Shown in pieces: positions 57,561-64,000 of a stretch of 64,000 nt of DNA; position 1 is the first letter of the stretch; the number at the start of each line of letters is the position of its first letter. Where the stretch lies: assembly GCA_949152475.1 (NCBI GenBank), contig OX424558.1, forward strand, positions 34,234,651 to 34,298,650. The letters run 5' to 3'. The translations under genes and the position numbers were made by a program. Under the pieces are notes generated by a model. It saw only the letters and a list, made by a program, of their open reading frames with translations, was not told the DNA's origin and did no database searches. Origin of the DNA: Terebella lapidaria. Taxonomy: Eukaryota; Annelida; Polychaeta; Terebellida; Terebellidae.

Positions 57561-60500
57561 AATTATATCTTACCCGAAATCCATCCAATTTCAATTGTTT
57601 CAATTGTCAATGATCAAGTTCAGACGAAAAATCCATAAAAGGCAATGTGAAGACCGATTAAACCCCCGAATAAGACCCCCCAAGTGAGAGGAACATGTTA
57701 CAAGCTTTAAAATCCCAGGACCTGTCAAATTAATCCCCCTACGCCTGAACCAGGGAGGCCAGATAAGCAATCTTGTGCCACCCAGCACACTCCGAGCTAT
57801 CGTAACAATTAAACTGTGGAAGGAGCTAGACTGCCGCCATTATCGCCATGGCAGCCCAAACCTAAAGCCCGGTCAGGTCATAGAAAGTGTCTTCATGTAT
57901 TCAGACTTACTTTCAACACCATTACTGCAATTACTGAAGGGTCAGACACATGTTCTGTGCAATATGGCTCCTTGGAATTTCAGATAATTTTCGTTTCGGA
58001 AGAATCAACATTCAATCACACTGATATACAAAATACATATTATTTCCACTAATTGCATCATGCAAAAGTATTATAGGTAACACCCTCCATCCTTTGCCAG
58101 AATTGCAGTTTGTACATTGACCCCAGAATTACATGGCGACATAGCCAAGTACACAGTAGTATTTGACAAGTTGCATAAATTGCTCCATCTAGTACCCTTG
58201 AAAGACTGTGTGAGTGTCAGCCGAACCAACATTAATCCATCACAGTGGAAGGACTGTCCACATTCTATCTAAAGTCCCATGGTGGCCGGACCGGACAGTT
58301 ATAATCTCAGGTTATCTGTTTAGTTCCACCTCGAGCTGTCAACGAGTGGTCGCCAACAGAAGGGAAATCTCCGACACAACACACAGAGCCCGCTCAAACC
58401 TGATTTATTTCCCATCAATTCCATGCTAAGCACCGGCCCAAAAAAATGATATTTACATCCATGCCCCAGTCTCATCAAATCTTGCTTGACACACACTCTA
58501 CACAACAGTCATATCCCTTGTATATCTACGTAGTGTACATAATTGTCATTCGCTATTCACACACTATTATTGCTTAAACAAACATGATTTCGTTTAATCA
58601 AAAACCCATAAGAAGTTTCTGGTGGTAGTGAATTGTCGCCCATCATCGGCAGCTGTTGTCCGCTCTATCCAATGTATCACACTTACCTGTCCCATGTAAT
58701 GTGTAAATGCTATGTTCAAAGCATGTACGTGTGTAGTGTGTACCTCGTGTGTTGTGGTGTGCGCTTGTTTACAGTATTTCAACGCACTCACCCGAAAGAA
58801 CAAAGAAAGAAAATTCATGTAAGAGAAGTTTATGATTCAAATACATTATAGTTGAAACATACTAGTATTAATATATATTTTTATCAGGAAAATTTCAATA
58901 GTTGAAGCGGAAAATGTAAAAAAAATTTCAACAATTTTGCTGCATGTTCAGTAATGTGAATGTATTTGAGCATTGTTGAGTAATAATGTGCTGTGAAAGT
59001 GCGGACATTCTCACACGAATAACATTTTTTTCGATGACCGCTGGGTCCACACAGCATTGGTGACAATTTGTTTTCCGGGATTTCCAGACTGGGTAATTTC
59101 CTGTATTCTCCAAAGATCTTTCATGTTTTGCTTGCTGCCCAAGTTTGGCTTCTAAAGAAGTTCTAACACAAAACAGCTCAATTCTATCAGACAAGCTTTG
59201 ATGACCAAGTGGTCAGTATGCAAGGTTTTTCAGGATTTCTAAACAGAATACAACCTCAGGAGTGGACCCCCAACCCTAGCAATTCAATGCAGACTGTTCA
59301 ACTTCCAAGTTTCCCAGTATTGAATGTTTATAATGTGGCATTACTGAGAGCATAGAACTAAATTCTACAATCAATATGTCAAGTATATCAAGCTTGACTA
59401 CTCGAATATTGATCTTGATATATTACATACACAATATTACACATGATATTTAGATTCCGATACAGTTCATAACTTTACACACAACCCATCTCAGCCTTGA
59501 TATACACACATGATTGGCATTATACAATGTATACACTCTCTCGCAATGACTTACAAGTGAAGTCATAAAACAAATAGTTTCCACGTGTCTCCACCGCTGC
59601 TGTGTGGTGTTCATCTAATGAAAAACATACAACTGACATTTCTATGGTGACAAAGAGCACAATCTGCCATACATACATAATAGATGTCCCCTCAATCCCC
59701 CCCCTTTCCCCCCATCCAAAGACGTAGAGGAAACTGACGATCTTTTCCGCATTACGTCATTCCACAAACGACATAATATCTAGAAGGGAACTCATTATTA
59801 TGATGAGGTTGGCTATTATGCTGATCTACTTGACATTTCATGGATTTTTAATCTTGCTCATAGCAGGCTAACTGTGTATCCATTTTTTCGACTACCATCC
59901 CCCTTCCACCCCCCCCCCCCCCCACACACACACACACATTCTTCCGACATCATTTCTAGAACATTATATACCACATCATAAATCAGTATATGTAGAGTAT
60001 AATCAGTATATACATGTATATCTATAAATTCAAGCTGGATTTTATTCCACCAGCACCTCAAACGCCATACATATGCATGTCATGCCTGGATACAATCCAT
60101 GAAAACTCATCCCATGAAATTTTGATGGGTTCAAAGCATGCACCGAAGGAGATAATCTCTACAAGAATGGGACGTCTGACTCTCACACAATCCATCACAT
60201 CACCCTTGGACCTGATTCCCGCATACCCCCTTCCGACCAGCACACGCATAACAATGCTGTTGGAAATCCATCGATTCTGTCAAAGCGATGAACGGTCGCC
60301 ATTGGTTTAGCGGATGTTCCCATACAGATCGGGGCACATCCATGATTGGCTTTCACATATCAGGGAGTGTTCATTGATCAATGCGTATTCGATGAACTCG
60401 AGTTTTTTATATTCTACTTTTAAGGGGAAATCAGGAGTGGAATGGTCAATGCATGCAATATTCTGAGCAGACATATTGCATGCACTTCTGACAAACTGCC

Positions 60501-61860
60501 AATGACACACTTGTGCCATGAAGGAAGGTGACATTCCCCAATATGACACTGAAAGTCCATGTTGAAATGTGAAGTCCATGGACAGCATCGATATCTTATT
60601 CTAGTTTTTCTATTCTTCTGTTTCATGCTGACTCTCAAGTTTTATGCATTTTTTTTATGGACTTACAATTATCCGCTTGTCTTCTGTATATTATGTATGC
60701 AAAAAGTTACCTCCACCGATTATTATGATTATTATAATCTGTCTTTTCCATTAAGGTCAATTAAACAAGTGCACTTCAAACCCTGACTGATAATTTATAT
60801 GTATCATGCATGGTTATACAGTTACATGTAATGTGACAATTCCCAGCCAAAATCTGGAACATTTAAGAGCTCATTTACTGACATGTAACGCTTTCAACTT
60901 ATGAATGCACACCTGGCCAGAGATATGCCACTTGTCACTTGAATGACCAATCAGAGCTGCTTCACAGTGTCTGCAGGTGGCGAATATTGCCCTCAAGATG
61001 ACAAAAATTACATCAACTCTCATCACATCACCCAGCTACTAATTCGTTATATAACCACACACTGAGTAGGTTCTTATTAATTATTCTCATAATACTTGGT
61101 AATTGACATGATTACATAACCAAGGAAGTTCATAGTTCACCTATCCTTAACACACACTTGTCACCTCCTATAGAAGATAATATATGCTGCAGTAATGCAT
61201 AGAAACTCAATACTGATACACTGTATAACCAACTCCATTGCCTAGCTTTTGAAACCAATGAAACATTAAAATGTCAGCACACAAGTGTTATTCTATGTCA
61301 TGAAAGTCAGAAAAATACACAGTCATGCAAGTGAAAGTAGATGACTAAACATCATGCATTTCAAAGCAATCGCATAAACTGCAGACTTTATTTTGCACGA
61401 GATAACATTTGAATGCAGAACAATATTAAGCAGTTAATTTTGACTCTGCATGAATGCATTTCACCCACGATTGATTGTATGGGGGTCGCAGGTTGCAAAA
61501 TTCTTTAGATCAAAAACTTTCCCTGCGACTGCTTTTTTCCTCTCTTTTCTCTATCCAGTGAAGACTCTTTACACAGTGGATATAAATCAGACAGATCCGT
61601 TCTTTCCAATCAACTCGTATTATGCGATCTAACTGGAACTTCTGCTACCTCAAAGAAAACATCACCACGGCAACGTGACAACAATACTCTCGCACCAAGC
61701 GGAGAGCCGTCAATTCTCACCAAATGTGAGATTGCTACAGTCCAAAGCTGTCTCATCAATTACCAAAGTAGTGTAGATTTCACTGGTGTGGAAGATGAGT
61801 TTACAAACTGACCCTAATAAGGCTGTAAATTGTGTTCTTCCCACGTGCGTGCTAAATATA
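57561..61860. other. Core DNA of unit 3, near-identical to unit 1
   Basis: Matches 12096-16402 at about 99% by eye. Small differences include shorter C runs (59697, 59909), a few substitutions and a short changed block near 60470-60485. It carries the third copy of the candidate terminal exon (61559-61811). Confidence 0.45.
61559..61811 (+). CDS. Candidate terminal exon, unit 3 copy (unproven)
   Basis: Acceptor ending TATCCAG at 61558, one base, then 83 open codons to TGA at 61809. It is closest to unit 1 in its left flank but shares with unit 2 the longer reading frame and two residues. About 50 bases past the stop, the unclassified TA-flanked element interrupts what would be the 3' region. 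Confidence 0.25.
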
Positions 61861-62588
61861 ATATCACAGTTTTGTATGGGGTGTGATATATTGTACTTTC
61901 AATTGATTGATGTTAATAGATTTTCTTCAGGGGGAATTGAATGATGATAGTCCAAAGACAGATGTTGAGAAATATAATCCAGTTTATTGAGTAATCCAGT
62001 TGTAATGATGTAATTTAGATAGTCCAAAAATATGAAGTAAGCCACAGACTGATGTTCTTGTCTTCAGACCCAGAACTGAACTCCAACTGATTTGAAATTT
62101 TAAATTTTCCTCCCAGCTAGAAGCTTGAGGTTAGGTAATAATACAAAACTAACCAATGACAAGACTCTGTTTCCCAGTCAAGTCTGAATGGACCAATCAC
62201 ATTCAAACAGGAGCGTGAGAACCAAAATCTTGTGTGGTTTTAAACTGTAGCCAAAGAACAGTTGTTTGGAATAAGATTAATGTCTTTTTCAAATTTTGAA
62301 TACTTCTCAGGCTGTGACTTGTACAAAAGTGAAATAGTAAACTAGTTGTTAGGTTTGAATTATATGAGATAAAATAAGACTTTTGTAAATGACTAGTAAT
62401 TAATATGATACAATAATGATCTTAATATTAAAGTAATCTTCATTATACATAATTATAATTAAGAATATGAAATATATAAATTATTACAATTAATTAGGTA
62501 AATTGTTAGAAATATACATTGGTATAAATATACACTTATCAGAGTTATTAATTGATCTCAATAATTAATTAATTTAACACTCTGATAA
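61861..62588. mobile_element. Unclassified TA-flanked element with terminal stem-loop
   Basis: 728 bp private to unit 3, between TA at 61859-61860 and TA at 62589-62590. The empty site is at 16396 in unit 1. The ends are weakly inverted (ATATCACAG against TTATCAGAG, 7 of 9). The right end folds on itself: TTATCAGAG at 62536 pairs with CTCTGATAA at 62580-62588, with further pairing inside. The right third is very AT-rich. There is no coding capacity. A TA duplication would fit Tc1/mariner, but the ends match no family I know. Confidence 0.55.
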
Positions 62589-64000
62589 TATGTTGCATGT
62601 AACATTTATAATGTTGTTTCCAAATGCAGCAATGCAACTGTCAAACATAGGAAGCTTCTGAATTATCGGTATCCAAACTTAAAATACAATTTTGTCATTG
62701 CAAAACTTGTACATCACATAATTATGAATTTTGTTGAAATTATTGCTCGCTCAAATGAAATTTTTGTTCTACAGAATTTGCTGCACCTATAAATTTCAAA
62801 TGATTCCCAACCCATGTTAGACCCTGTTCCTCCAACCGCTGGTCGGTGAAGGAGAATGTGTTACACGTCCCAAAAGACCACAACACTGTAGACGTCATCC
62901 ACCAGAACTGTAGAGTGAACTATCAGCGACCAATTTGCCAACTGCCACCTCCGATGTCAAAACCCCTAAATCACGGCTTGCAGTCTCACTTGCTGTGGAC
63001 TCTCTCTCTCTCACTTGATTCAGCAAAGTTCAGTTCCAAACGGACTAAAACAGTGGAAACACTGGTCAAGTCTGACTGGACAATAAGAGAAGGCAGAACT
63101 ACAAATTGTGTTGACAGGTCTGCAACTGTAGTTAGATGTGACCTTGCGAATAATTAGGTTGACTTCCAACGTGTGCAACGGTGGGACGATGTGTTGGTCT
63201 GATTTCTTGGTGGACTTTGATAGCTACATTGGATTCAGTCTCTCAATGACATGTGACACACTTACTTTGAAAAGAGCACTTTTTGGCTACCCCTTTCAAC
63301 TGTTCAAAAATATACTTTTAATGTCTGAAATACATAATGTATTTCTGCTACTGGTATTATGTACCTCAAAAAAATTCTATCATTGCTTTCTTACTTCTTG
63401 AGTTACAACAGAATATAAAATTGCTGCCAATATGACATCATCATATTATCATTGCATATTTACTGTACATGTACATCATAATCTATGTGCAGTTGCAATT
63501 TGTTCCCCTCCATGTTTTTCTTTACTGTTCCAGTAACCTACACACCGACACCCGGCTGATGTAACATTTACAGATAAATCCGTTAGCTGAATATCGGTCT
63601 GAATTATTTTTCATCTCTCAACATGCAGATATGATATGGCCCGAAAATTCCCATAAAAATACGACTGTTCCAAATATCAAAGAGAAAAACTCAATAACCG
63701 CCATGAAAAAGTAGTTATTTGTCCCTGTAAAAAGCAGAATCAATGGGTCTGGCCTTTTAGCGAGTGGCAGAAAGTAAACCAAAGTTGTATCTTTGCAGGT
63801 TATCTGCGTGTAGAACAGCCCTGACACAGGTAAGAGTCATGTCTTTCTGATGTCGAGCCTCGGGAAAAAGATGTATCGAGGACAGCAATTTAGTCCAACA
63901 TCAAGAGTTTGACGGATGGGCAACACTCTACCATATTGTAGGGTATTGCATGCTATATACCTGAGGATGAGAAGGCACTAATGACAGTGGCAATATCTTG
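62589..64000. other. Core DNA of unit 3 at the window edge
   Basis: Matches 16397-17775 and 40446-41850, and is much closer to unit 2 than to unit 1. I see no feature beyond the open but frame-unstable stretches discussed under rejected items. Confidence 0.4.

Larger units (their letters stand above)
44791..64000. repeat. Tandem unit 3 (partial) of the macro-repeat
   Basis: Third unit, cut by the window edge. Position 64000 matches about 17775 in unit 1 and about 41850 in unit 2. It carries three private insertions (about 4.4 kb). At its start it lacks 21 bases that unit 2 has near 20083-20106. The last bases are still mid-unit, so the array continues to the right. Confidence 0.93.

Noticed and set aside
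1-64000. Retrovirus-like or other virus-derived elements
   Set aside because: No long terminal repeats, no reverse transcriptase, integrase, capsid or envelope-like frames seen on either strand.

Overview
The window is eukaryotic, AT-rich, repeat-laden DNA. Nothing in it looks bacterial: there are no dense genes, operons or ribosome binding sites. The mobile elements are of a kind common in marine invertebrate animals: short non-autonomous DNA transposons, Helitron-like elements with a GGAC microsatellite and a terminal hairpin, and a HIRAN-like fragment. I cannot name the phylum. I see no rRNA, tRNA, CRISPR or retrovirus-like element, and no protein-coding gene that I can defend as functional.

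Layout. The whole window is one very long tandem repeat. A core of about 17.4 kb is present 2.85 times in direct orientation: unit 1 at about 1-20092, unit 2 at about 20093-44790, and unit 3 from about 44791 past the end. Both window edges fall inside a unit, so the array continues on both sides. The physical lengths (20.1 kb, 24.7 kb, more than 19.2 kb) differ almost entirely because each unit carries its own mobile-element insertions. In each case the other units show the empty site.

Unit 1 insertions: Helitron-like element A (461-1969), a TTAA-flanked 311-bp element (2752-3062) and a TA-flanked TIR element (5921-6849). Unit 2 insertions: a 3.3-kb TIR element packed with the palindrome GTTCATGAAC, with another inverted-repeat element inside it (21279-24622); a hAT MITE (28493-29171); a second copy of element A (30865-32420); a 125-bp MITE with 8-bp duplications (38226-38350); a CCGG-rich MITE flanked by TAA (39620-40442); and a TA-flanked TIR element holding a HIRAN-like reading frame (43092-43810). 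Unit 3 insertions: Helitron-like element B with three internal satellite arrays (52003-54548), Helitron-like element C (56412-57560) and an unclassified TA-flanked element (61861-62588).

Most notable observations. (1) The three Helitron-like families A, B and C share no obvious overall sequence. All three end in a 29-nt hairpin of identical geometry (13-bp stem, 3-nt loop, one mismatch). All three begin with a small hairpin followed by a copy of one arm of the right-hand hairpin. (2) Element A carries a composite array of nuclear-receptor half-sites (ER4-DR4-DR6 of AGGTCA), doubled by an internal 452-bp duplication. (3) Which two units are most alike changes along the array, pointing to conversion or unequal exchange between copies, or to haplotypes merged in assembly. 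(4) Several core positions have a strong splice acceptor followed by a long open frame, but differences between units look neutral. They are reported as weak candidates only.
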